A stretch of DNA of 64,000 nucleotides, from assembly GCA_017408985.1 (NCBI GenBank), contig JAFQTO010000038.1, forward strand, positions 1 to 64,000, given 5' to 3'. The position numbers were made by a program, and so were the translations under genes. The DNA is from Clostridia bacterium (GTDB taxonomy: Bacteria; Bacillota; Clostridia; Oscillospirales; Butyricicoccaceae). This document shows, one piece after another, positions 33,869 to 41,400 of this stretch (positions are counted from its first letter, which is position 1; every line of letters begins with the position of its first letter). Below the pieces are notes generated by a model, which saw only the letters and a list, made by a program, of their open reading frames with translations, did not search any database and was not told the origin of the DNA.

Positions 33869-35680
33869 TTACTTAGCGATGGTCATGTAAGCTTCGCCGA
33901 AGCCCCAGCCAACGATGTAGCCGCCTGCGGGCAGAGTGATCTTCTCATTGAACAGAACCTTGTTGGGACGCTCATAGAGAGGAATGTTGACCAGCTCGTC
34001 AAGCAGCATCTTCTCCATCTCCTGGCAGAGCTTGATAACCTTATCGTTATCTGCCTCGAGATCCAGAGCCATTGCTTCTGCATACTTGTCATCAAAGACA
34101 GGGTTTGCATAGCAGAATCTGGGAGGAGTATAGTTGGAACGGTAGTAGTTGAAGGTGGAACGAGGATCGTTTGCGGAGGGCAGCAGAGAACCCAGAGCTG
34201 TATCATAAGCGGTGGGATCTTCGGGATTCCAACGACGCAGCTTGGTAGCCTGAGAAGAAGGAACGGTGTGCATCTTAACTACCAGCTTGCCGCCGAATAC
34301 GTTCTCGTACTGCTTCTGCAGAATTTCTGCAGCGCCCTTGATGTGGGTTGCGGTCTCGGAGAACAGGATGCGCATCTCGTTGCCGGTGATCTGTGCCTTC
34401 TCGTATGCCTTGTTCAGGTACTCGTTAGCCTTGACGGGATCAAAGATAGCGTCGCCTGCGGGTACGTAGTCAGCGGGGAAGTCAACGAAAGCCTGACCGG
34501 TCTTGGGGTTACCGATAACAGCCTTACGCATCAGACGGGAAGCGGTGTGAACACCCAGAGTCTCAGCAACTTCTACACGGTCAGCGCCCCAGTACAGAGC
34601 CTTGCGGTAGTTGAGGTCGCCCAGCAGACCGTTGTAGTTGGGGTTGCCCAGGTTGACCATGAAGTACATGAGGGAGTCGTTGAAGTACTCGTAGATGCGG
34701 GGATCGTCTTCGTATGCTTCCCAATCGGTGTAGTTAACGTCGACCTTGTCCAATTCGCCTCTCTCGAACAGCTGCAGAGCAGTACCTGCATCGGGAACTA
34801 CGGTGTAGGTGATGCCTTCGATGAGGATCTCATCAGCGTGTGCGTAGTCGGGGTTACGCTCAAGAACGTACTTAGCATCGGGGATCCACTCGGTGAGGAT
34901 GAAGCGGCCGCAAGCGGGAGCGGTCTCGATGGAAGAACCGTAGTTGGAGGTGCCGTCGCCCATTGCGCCTGCCTCGAATACGGTCTTGTTGATGATAGTG
35001 CGGTTGACGCAGCGCATAGCGCTCTCAACGGAGGTTACAGGGGTGGTGTAGGTGCAGCGGAAGGTGTAATCGTCAACCTTCTCGAAGCCTACTTCTGCCC
35101 AATCCTTGACTTCGCCCATCTGGTACTCGTAGATGTTCTTGATAACACCGTACTGGCACTTGGTCATGGAAGAAGCGGAGAGGTTCTGTGCAACGGGGTT
35201 TGCATACTCTTTGAAGGTGAACTCCCAGTCGCCGACGGTGATAGCATCACCGTTGTTCCACTTGAGGCCTTCGAGGATCTTGTACTCCCAGACGTAGCCG
35301 TCTGCGTCGACCTGCTTGGGCATCTCAGCTGCCAGATCGGTAGCCCATGCCCAACCGTCCTTGGTCTCATTAACAACCGAACGGTAGAGGGATGCGGAGA
35401 TGTAGTCGATCAGGGTGTGGGGGTTGGTGTCCTGAGTGATCAGGGGGTTAACTGTGGGGGGTGCAGAGGTAAAGTAGCTGCGGAAAACACCGTAGGGCTC
35501 AGGCTTCTCGGGCTCTTTGTTGTCTTCCTGCTTGTTGTTGTCCTTGTTGTCGTTGTTATCCTTGTTGTCGACAACGGGATCGTTATCCTTGTTGTCAGCC
35601 TGAGCATCGTCTTTGCCGCAGCCTGCGAAAGCAGCGACCAGCATCAGTACAGCAAGAATAAGTGCCAAATATTTTTTCAT
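33869..35680 (-). CDS. Oligopeptide-type ABC substrate-binding lipoprotein
   Basis: The 603-residue protein has a lipoprotein signal peptide (KKYLALILAVLMLVAAFAGC, Cys21). An acidic/Asn-rich linker of repeated D-N-K units (about 25-65) is followed by an SBP_bac_5 domain running to the end. Such proteins capture peptides, nickel or other solutes outside the cell. ATG 35680 follows AAGGAGG; the frame is open further upstream but without a signal peptide. No permease or ATPase genes are adjacent, so it works with a distant transporter. A decayed paralogue lies upstream. Confidence 0.88.
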   Translation of the reverse strand: MKKYLALILAVLMLVAAFAGCGKDDAQADNKDNDPVVDNKDNNDNKDNNKQEDNKEPEKPEPYGVFRSYFTSAPPTVNPLITQDTNPHTLIDYISASLYRSVVNETKDGWAWATDLAAEMPKQVDADGYVWEYKILEGLKWNNGDAITVGDWEFTFKEYANPVAQNLSASSMTKCQYGVIKNIYEYQMGEVKDWAEVGFEKVDDYTFRCTYTTPVTSVESAMRCVNRTIINKTVFEAGAMGDGTSNYGSSIETAPACGRFILTEWIPDAKYVLERNPDYAHADEILIEGITYTVVPDAGTALQLFERGELDKVDVNYTDWEAYEDDPRIYEYFNDSLMYFMVNLGNPNYNGLLGDLNYRKALYWGADRVEVAETLGVHTASRLMRKAVIGNPKTGQAFVDFPADYVPAGDAIFDPVKANEYLNKAYEKAQITGNEMRILFSETATHIKGAAEILQKQYENVFGGKLVVKMHTVPSSQATKLRRWNPEDPTAYDTALGSLLPSANDPRSTFNYYRSNYTPPRFCYANPVFDDKYAEAMALDLEADNDKVIKLCQEMEKMLLDELVNIPLYERPNKVLFNEKITLPAGGYIVGWGFGEAYMTIAK

Positions 35681-35728
35681 AACGCGTTTCCTCCTTTTTA
35701 TATTTGTGCCTTGGCTAAGCACAGGGAT

Positions 35729-35784
35729 ATTATACCCCTCTCGACGCCATTCGTCAATTAGCACAATTGACGAACCCCCCCCCC
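35729..35784 (-). promoter_or_regulatory. Promoter, operator and G10 tract of the binding-protein gene
   Basis: On the minus strand TTGACG (35757-35752), 17 bp, TATAAT (35734-35729). The -35 lies in a perfect 9-bp inverted repeat, TCGTCAATT (35751-35759) with AATTGACGA (35765-35773). A run of ten C (ten G on the coding strand) at 35775-35784 lies just upstream of it. Such runs often vary in length. Confidence 0.7.
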
Positions 35785-35790
35785 TATGTT

Positions 35791-35809
35791 TTTGTGCAGT
35801 TTGCACAAA
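35791..35809. repeat. TTTGTGCA palindrome
   Basis: TTTGTGCA (35791-35798) and TGCACAAA (35802-35809) form a perfect 8-bp inverted repeat with a 3-bp centre. An extra TGCACAA half-site lies at 35812-35818. It could bind a second regulator upstream of the binding-protein promoter. Confidence 0.5.
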
Positions 35810-35994
35810 TATGCACAATTTTATTGGACTATATGACAAAACACAAATGTTTATTAACAAAATGTTAAGAGATGGTTCAAGCGCAATGACCAATGCGAAA
35901 TTGAAATGTCGACGCAGTCAACCGAGCGAAAACGAGGCGCGGTAAGTACCGCACAAGAGGTCGGAAGGGCTGCGCCCGACCGAAGTAAATTAAA

Positions 35995-36032
35995 TCGGGG
36001 TCCCCGCAAGACCTGTCTTGTGGGGACCCCGA
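35995..36032. terminator. Long terminator hairpin
   Basis: A 17-bp stem (35995-36011 with 36016-36032, one G-U) is followed by CTTATTTATT. It sits right behind the decayed binding-protein gene and was probably its terminator. A smaller palindrome lies at 35959-35981. Together with the promoter/operator and TTTGTGCA palindrome, this accounts for what I can see in 35681-36059. Confidence 0.75.
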
Positions 36033-36059
36033 CTTATTTATTAGTTGCGGGGATGTGGC

Positions 36060-36377
36060 TTATTCAGCATTCCACCAGCCCTGATACATATCGAAGCCGA
36101 TACCGGTCACGTACTCACCGTAGGGCAGGTTGTAGCCTTCGGCAAAGATGACCTTGGTGGGGGTCTCATAGAAGGGGATAACTGCCAGCTCGGTGAGAAC
36201 GTAAGCGCCGCAGGAAGCATAGGTCTCAACAGAAGTACCGTAGGTGGTAGCGGTTCTGTCTTCGGTCATATTAGCCTCAACAAGAGTCTTGTTGATGAGG
36301 CTGCGGTTGCAAGCCCGGATAGCATCGTACCGGGTAATGGGCTTGGTGTAGGTTGCCCGGAAGGTGTATTTGTACAT
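36060..36377 (-). pseudogene. Decayed paralogue of the oligopeptide-binding lipoprotein
   Basis: The 105-residue reading matches two separate parts of the intact downstream gene. Residues about 3-63 (YTFRATYTKPIT ... SCGAYVLTEL) match its internal segment YTFRCTYTTPVT ... ACGRFILTE. From about residue 64 (VIPFYETPTKVIFAE) it matches the C-terminal segment NIPLYERPNKVLFNE and runs to the protein end. The N terminus with signal peptide and about 250 residues in the middle are missing. This is a tandem duplicate reduced by deletion. Confidence 0.85.
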
Positions 36378-36448
36378 TAAATCAGCCTAAAGCTACCAAA
36401 AACGCACCTTAAAACTGCGGCTGATGCCGCAATTCCGACCCATAAAGC

Positions 36449-36490
36449 ACAAAAACCCCTCCCCCTGCACTATGGCAAAGGGAGGGGTGG
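36449..36490 (-). terminator. Terminator of the M24 peptidase transcript
   Basis: Read on the minus strand, ACCCCTCCC and GGGAGGGGT form a stem with a 16-nt loop, followed by TTTTTG. Confidence 0.65.
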
Positions 36491-36495
36491 ATATT

Positions 36496-37665
36496 TTATA
36501 TGACCAATATCTGATTTTGGACAGGGCCGTAGATGCGGAGCTTTTTGTCGGGGGTAATATGCACATCAAACTCAAGGCGGACACCGTATTTGTCGGTGTA
36601 GATGCCCGGCTCCACCGAGAACATCGTACCCGGCAGCAGGGTACGGACATCGTGGGTCTCGTAATCGTCAAGATTTGCCCCAACTCCGTGACAACGGTGA
36701 CCGATATTGTGTCCCGTGCGGTGCATCAGATATTTGTCCAAGTCACGGGCTTTGAAGTAATCCTGCACGGCTCTGTCCACGTCACAGCCGCGGATAGGCT
36801 CATCTGCGTCAAGTCGGCTCTGAATAAGACCGAGTACCATTGTACGGGCATCGTTGACTGCATTGAACAGACGGGTATATTCGGGGTCTATATCCTCCCC
36901 TACGTTCATACACCATGAAATATCATAGTATACGGCATCCTCGCTCCTGAGGCGGGCGGCAAAGTCGATTATCAGACGGCTGCCGTTTTTTATCTCATAG
37001 CTTCCCTGCTCTTTCGGCTCATAGCCGGGGTCGCAGGCGTGATCGTCCACACCGAAAAAGGGCGGCGAGTCCATATGGATAGGCTCGGCGGCGATAAGCT
37101 GCTGCATCTTAAGCAGCAGTTTGTACTCGTCAAGATACTCGCCTGAGTCTATGCAGGCGCGGATATAGCGGAAGGTCTCATCAAGTATACGGTGGACTAT
37201 GACACCTGCCTGTTTGTGGCTCTCTATCTGCTCAGGAGTCAAGACTGCGCCGAAATGCTGCAGCAGGTCGGCAGAGGAAACAAGCTCAACGCCGAAAGAG
37301 CGCAGATACTCAAAGAGTCCCGCATCCATAGTGCTGGCGGTGGGCACATTACCCCCGGGTGAGTACTGGCAAGCTATTCCGGCGCCTTTTGGCAGCACCT
37401 CGGCAAGCCGCTGATGCAGGCCGTCTTTGCCCTTATAGAGCAGTTTGTCGCCCTGCAGGTGGTCTAAAAGCAGAGGCTCGATAGCCGACAGGACCTTGAC
37501 GGGTGTACCTACGGCAGGGATATAATAGAACATCCTGCGCGTGCAGAAGCGGTCTGAAAGTGCCAAAAACTCACGGCTGATATGGTCTCTGCCGTGATAG
37601 TCGCAAAACAGCCATCCGTCAAGCTGACTGCTTTGAAGAAGCGATTGGATCTTCTGTATATCCAT
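36496..37665 (-). CDS. M24-family Xaa-Pro-type metallopeptidase
   Basis: The 389-residue protein has a creatinase-like N domain (to about 150) and a pita-bread catalytic domain. Metal ligands of the usual D-D-H-E-E set appear in LIIDFAARL, YYDISW, HRTGHNIGH, FSVEPGIY and VRLEFDV. It probably removes or cleaves N-terminal residues before proline in the cytoplasm. It starts 3 bp after the ECF S-component gene and is probably cotranscribed with it. Confidence 0.87.
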   Translation of the reverse strand: MDIQKIQSLLQSSQLDGWLFCDYHGRDHISREFLALSDRFCTRRMFYYIPAVGTPVKVLSAIEPLLLDHLQGDKLLYKGKDGLHQRLAEVLPKGAGIACQYSPGGNVPTASTMDAGLFEYLRSFGVELVSSADLLQHFGAVLTPEQIESHKQAGVIVHRILDETFRYIRACIDSGEYLDEYKLLLKMQQLIAAEPIHMDSPPFFGVDDHACDPGYEPKEQGSYEIKNGSRLIIDFAARLRSEDAVYYDISWCMNVGEDIDPEYTRLFNAVNDARTMVLGLIQSRLDADEPIRGCDVDRAVQDYFKARDLDKYLMHRTGHNIGHRCHGVGANLDDYETHDVRTLLPGTMFSVEPGIYTDKYGVRLEFDVHITPDKKLRIYGPVQNQILVI

Positions 37666-37668
37666 AGC

Positions 37669-38235
37669 TTATTTCTTGTTGATGCGGTTATAGGCAGCGA
37701 CAGCGGGGACGTACAGCAGGGCGATGCCGATAACGGTGAATACTGCGTTGATGATGGTAGCGGGAATGCTCGTCAGCTCCGCCATAAAAGCGGCTTTGAA
37801 CTCGCTGCCCAGAATAACGAGCTCTACGGTGTTCCAGATAAAGTCGAGAACGATATTGGTTACGCCGTAGACAGCGGCACAAATAACGGCAAAGGTGTAC
37901 TCGCGCTTTTTGTTGCCTGCGGCTTTCTTCTTGAGAAGCAGGAAGACCGTGCCGATGAACAGACACTTGATGACGGTGCTGACAAGCACGTTGGGAATAG
38001 CGTGCATATAGCCGTTGACTACATCAAATATGACAAGTCCCAGGGTGCCTGCAACGGCCGAACGGACGGGACCAAGACACACGACGGCAAGCATAACGAA
38101 AATGTGACCGAAGTGGAGAAAGGGCGTGCCTACGGCGGCAGGCAGCGGGATACGGAACATCTGTATGCCCAAAAATACTATCGCGGCAAAAAATGCCGTT
38201 ATAACAAGCGATCTTGTGGTGGTTTTGGTCTTCAT
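37669..38235 (-). CDS. ECF transporter S component, possibly for a vitamin B6 compound
   Basis: The 188-residue protein has about six helices and the GLGLVIFDVVNGY-like loop and N-terminal SLVITAFFAAIVFLG (AxxxA-type helix) found in S components. S components bind vitamins and dock to a shared EcfAAT energy module, which is not in this window. ATG 38235 follows AAGGAG. The divergent gene encodes pyridoxamine/pyridoxal kinase, so vitamin B6 uptake followed by trapping through phosphorylation is a reasonable inference, not proof. Confidence 0.75.
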   Translation of the reverse strand: MKTKTTTRSLVITAFFAAIVFLGIQMFRIPLPAAVGTPFLHFGHIFVMLAVVCLGPVRSAVAGTLGLVIFDVVNGYMHAIPNVLVSTVIKCLFIGTVFLLLKKKAAGNKKREYTFAVICAAVYGVTNIVLDFIWNTVELVILGSEFKAAFMAELTSIPATIINAVFTVIGIALLYVPAVAAYNRINKK

Positions 38236-38338
38236 TTTTGTGCTCCTTTGTGGTAAAATGAGGTTAGTTCTTACTGTGCGAATGCAGTATAGCACGCAAT
38301 TGACCACATCGAAAGTACCAGATTTGGGATTTTTTATA

Positions 38339-38359
38339 GGGTCAGATCATCGTCTGACC
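38339..38359. promoter_or_regulatory. Inverted repeat in the divergent B6-related gap
   Basis: GGTCAGA (38339-38345) and TCTGACC (38353-38359) form a 7-bp inverted repeat midway between the S-component gene and the kinase gene. It may be an operator shared by both. Confidence 0.4.
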
Positions 38360-38439
38360 TTATAAAATCGTTTTGAAATGGCTATTGCGGCAATGTCACG
38401 TTGATTATAATATCCTTTTATATAAAAGGAGCGGTATAC

Positions 38440-39255
38440 ATGGACAGACAAAAAAGAATAGCGCTTATCAACGACTTCTGCGGATTCGGCAGGTGCAGTA
38501 TCACCGTTGCCCTGCCCATAATCTCGGCGCTCAAGGTGCAATGCTGCCCCGTGCCCACCTCCGTATTCTCCAATCATACGGGGTTTGACAGCTTTTTTAA
38601 GTCCGACTTCACCCCTCAGATGGACGATTATATTGCCCAGTGGGAAAAGATAGGAGTGGAGTTTGACGGCATACTCAGCGGTTATCTGGGGTCGGAGAGG
38701 CAGATAGACACGGTGCTGGGGTTTGTCGACCGTTTCAAGAGTCCGTCTACCCTGCTTGTGGTCGACCCGATAATGGGTGACAACGGCAGGCTGTACAGCG
38801 CATACTCCCCTGCTCTTGCCCGGAGGATGCTGACCCTTGCCCTGCGTGCCGACATACTCACCCCTAACCTGACCGAGGCGTGCATACTGACAAACAGCGA
38901 GTACAGAGAGGATATGAGCAGCGGTCAGCTCAAAGAGATATGCAAAAAACTTGAGGCTGACGGCGTGGGCAGGATAGTAATATCGGGTATTGACCGCGGC
39001 GCCGAGCTGGAGAATATCGTATACGCAGACGGCTGTTATGATTCGATACGGGTCAAGAAAGAAGGCGGAGGCAGACCCGGTACGGGAGATATATTCTCGT
39101 CCATCATAGCGGCTGACGCAGTCAAGGGCGTGGAGCTCGTACAGAGCGTTCAGCACGCCGCAGATTTTATCGGCAAGGTGCTGAGATACACCTGCAAGCT
39201 TGACGTACCCAAGCCTTTTGGTGTGTGCTTTGAAGAGTTTTTGACAGAGATTTGA
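38440..39255 (+). CDS. pdxK: Pyridoxamine/pyridoxal kinase
   Basis: The 271-residue ribokinase-fold protein starts with RIALINDFCGFGRCSITVAL, typical of clostridial pyridoxamine kinases, with VPTSVFSNHTGF following. VVDPIMGDNGRLY and the anion-hole/catalytic GTGD (in GRPGTGDIFSS) complete the active site. It phosphorylates pyridoxal, pyridoxine or pyridoxamine with ATP. ATG 38440 follows AAAAGGAG. It is followed after 24 bp by an ABM-domain gene. Confidence 0.88.
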   Translation: MDRQKRIALINDFCGFGRCSITVALPIISALKVQCCPVPTSVFSNHTGFDSFFKSDFTPQMDDYIAQWEKIGVEFDGILSGYLGSERQIDTVLGFVDRFKSPSTLLVVDPIMGDNGRLYSAYSPALARRMLTLALRADILTPNLTEACILTNSEYREDMSSGQLKEICKKLEADGVGRIVISGIDRGAELENIVYADGCYDSIRVKKEGGGRPGTGDIFSSIIAADAVKGVELVQSVQHAADFIGKVLRYTCKLDVPKPFGVCFEEFLTEI

Positions 39256-39279
39256 TACAATTATAAAGGAGAGAGAATT

Positions 39280-39564
39280 ATGCTGAAAATCTACGTATCA
39301 TACTACGCCAAAGCAGGCTGCAGAGAGCAGTTTCTCCGCGAGATCTACGAAAACGGCATTGCACAGGCTGTGCGAGCCGAGGACGGCTGCAGAAAGTACG
39401 AGTACCATTGCTCGGTGGACGACGTGAGCAAGGTATTGCTGGAAGAAGCATGGGATACAAAACAGCAGCAGGTCGTCCACTGCTCTCAGCCGCATATGGA
39501 CAAGCTGAGAGAGATAAAAGGAAAGTATATCGAAAACACCGAGCTGTTTGAGACTGAAGAATAA
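39280..39564 (+). CDS. Antibiotic-biosynthesis-monooxygenase (ABM) domain protein
   Basis: The 94-residue protein is a single ABM/YgiN-type ferredoxin-like domain: an N-terminal strand KIYVSYYAKAG, GCRKYEYHCSVDD, and LLEEAWDTKQQQVVHCSQPH. Relatives are quinol monooxygenases or dimeric proteins of unknown activity. AAGGAGAG precedes the ATG. It is cotranscribed with the kinase and ends at a terminator. An enzymatic role in an anaerobe is doubtful. Confidence 0.82.
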   Translation: MLKIYVSYYAKAGCREQFLREIYENGIAQAVRAEDGCRKYEYHCSVDDVSKVLLEEAWDTKQQQVVHCSQPHMDKLREIKGKYIENTELFETEE

Positions 39565-39573
39565 TTGAGTAAG

Positions 39574-39608
39574 GCCGTGCAGAGGAAATCCTGCACGGCT
39601 TTTTTTAA
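39574..39608 (+). terminator. Terminator of the pdxK transcript
   Basis: GCCGTGCAG (39574-39582) pairs with CTGCACGGC (39591-39599), followed by eight T. Confidence 0.9.
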
Positions 39609-39638
39609 TTTTTTGTAAACATAATGCTCAGGTATGGT

Positions 39639-39692
39639 AAAAGTAACAAACTCGGAGGATTTTGGGCGGTTTTTGTTACCGTTGTTACTTTT
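39639..39692. repeat. 11-bp inverted repeat before the duplicated-domain lipoprotein
   Basis: AAAAGTAACAA (39639-39649) and TTGTTACTTTT (39682-39692) are perfect inverted copies 32 bp apart. A third TTGTTAC lies at 39673-39679. A TATAAT-like -10 follows at about 39720. It may be an operator set for the lipoprotein promoter. Confidence 0.5.
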
Positions 39693-39778
39693 CTGTAATC
39701 GCTTTTTGGGAGAGTGTATTATATAATGCAGTCAAAGAAGCTTATCCGCCCTGTTGATCCAAGAAAGGAAGTTCCACA

Positions 39779-41347
39779 ATGAAGAAAAAACTGTTGACCG
39801 CTCTGACTCTGACCCTCTGTCTGCTTGTGCTCTGCTGCGCCTGCGGGAAAGACAAGCAGCCTGCGACCGACGGTATAACGCCTCCCAACAATACGCAGAA
39901 TACCACTCCGCCCGATGATACCCAAAACACAACACCTCCCGCCGGCACAGCGGATGACAATAAGGCTCCCGCGCTTCCCGTAACTCCCGATCCTCAGCCT
40001 CCCGTGCAGGATGAGCCGAAACAGCCCGAGCAGGTCGAGTATGTGGAGGTCTACCGTCACCCGGACAATGAAAAAGCACTGCGTGCGTATTATGATTTTT
40101 GGAAAAACAACGGCAAAGCATTCTCGGTGGATATAAACAAAGAGATAACTTTTGCTGAAAGAAACGAGATAGTAAAATACGCCGGAGTCTCCAAGTTCGG
40201 CTTTGCAGATTTTGGCTCTGACGGAATCCAGGAAATGGTATTTATGGGCAGCAACGGCTATTTTGTATTGTTCTGGGAGAATGACAAGCTGTACATTGAC
40301 CATGTTATCATTCGTGCAATATCCGGAATAAACTATAACGGTCTTAACGTAGACGCATTTAATTATAATATGGCCACAGAATACAAGACCGTCTACACAT
40401 TGGAGACTTTTTCGGCAAAGAACGGTATGGAGTCATTGACCCTCTGTTATCAAATTAACCGCCAAGTTATCAATAGCAGCAGCTACTATATCATCCGCGA
40501 TCAGGTAAACGGCGAATGGATAGACAGGGCAAATACAGAGGTAACCAAAGATGAGTATGATGCTTATCTGAAGCAGTATCATAACGCTCCCGAAATCGAG
40601 CAGCACTCCGCATCGATGACCTGCGACTATGACAGCTTCTGCTACTACTCCCGCATAAAGGTGCCAAAAGATTTGCGTTGGCTTCCCTTCCCCGGCGAGC
40701 CTGTGAAGCCCTACGAAAATCCTGTTCCCACATTCATTGCTTTGAGTGATTTTAATAAGACGGCTATGCAGAACTATTATGCATTCCTCACGGGCGAAGC
40801 AGTGGCCTATGATATTCTCTGCCAAAAGATGGTCTCGTACAACGATATGATAAAAAACGGCGAGTCCAAGCTCACGCATTTTTCGCTGGTTGATTACGGC
40901 AGAGACGGAGTTTTGGAAGTCTGGCTCAGGCACGAGAACACCGTTTTATCTCGTGACGGCAACGAATACACAGCGCAGATACTGTTCTTTGAGAACGGAA
41001 ACCTGTACGTGGATTATATTTCACATAAGTTCACTCATCAGACCTATGACGGTTTGATCGACCGCTACGACGGTGATGGCGGCTATATATATGAGGTCAT
41101 AACAGTCAGCGCCCGTGAAGGCATACAACGTCAAACCATTGCCAAAGTCTTTAATACGGGCCTTCATAGCAGGGACTATTATATAACCGCATCCTGCGAA
41201 AACGGCAAGTATACTGCCGCAGAGGAACGCAAGTGTAACTATGAGGAGTTCTGGAAGTTTATAAGCCCTATAGAAAACGGATTTTCAAGACGGACAATGG
41301 ATTATTCCATCGACAATATCCGCAAGGTGTTTTTGAGCGTGAAATAA
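39779..41347 (+). CDS. Lipoprotein with an internal duplication, function unknown
   Basis: The 522-residue protein has a lipoprotein-type signal peptide ending near CCAC (Cys22). A Thr/Pro-rich linker with three TPPxxTQNT-like units (about 34-57) precedes two related domains of about 170 residues (99-268 and 329-498). Each copy has YYDF/YYAF, then FADFGSDGIQEM or LVDYGRDGVLEV, then FWENDKLYID or FFENGNLYVD. The D-x-G-x-DG-x-x-E pattern recalls calcium-binding FG-GAP/VCBS loops, but that is only a resemblance. It is likely displayed outside the cell. No family name can be given. Confidence 0.7.
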   Translation: MKKKLLTALTLTLCLLVLCCACGKDKQPATDGITPPNNTQNTTPPDDTQNTTPPAGTADDNKAPALPVTPDPQPPVQDEPKQPEQVEYVEVYRHPDNEKALRAYYDFWKNNGKAFSVDINKEITFAERNEIVKYAGVSKFGFADFGSDGIQEMVFMGSNGYFVLFWENDKLYIDHVIIRAISGINYNGLNVDAFNYNMATEYKTVYTLETFSAKNGMESLTLCYQINRQVINSSSYYIIRDQVNGEWIDRANTEVTKDEYDAYLKQYHNAPEIEQHSASMTCDYDSFCYYSRIKVPKDLRWLPFPGEPVKPYENPVPTFIALSDFNKTAMQNYYAFLTGEAVAYDILCQKMVSYNDMIKNGESKLTHFSLVDYGRDGVLEVWLRHENTVLSRDGNEYTAQILFFENGNLYVDYISHKFTHQTYDGLIDRYDGDGGYIYEVITVSAREGIQRQTIAKVFNTGLHSRDYYITASCENGKYTAAEERKCNYEEFWKFISPIENGFSRRTMDYSIDNIRKVFLSVK

Positions 41348-41361
41348 CCCCATATACAGAC

Positions 41362-41400
41362 TCATCCCCCGTCGGGCAAATGACGGGGGATGATTTTTTT
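41362..41400. terminator. Bidirectional terminator
   Basis: TCATCCCCCGTC (41362-41373) pairs with GACGGGGGATGA (41382-41393), followed by seven T. It lies between the lipoprotein gene and the convergent larA-like gene, whose stop codon touches it. Confidence 0.85.
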
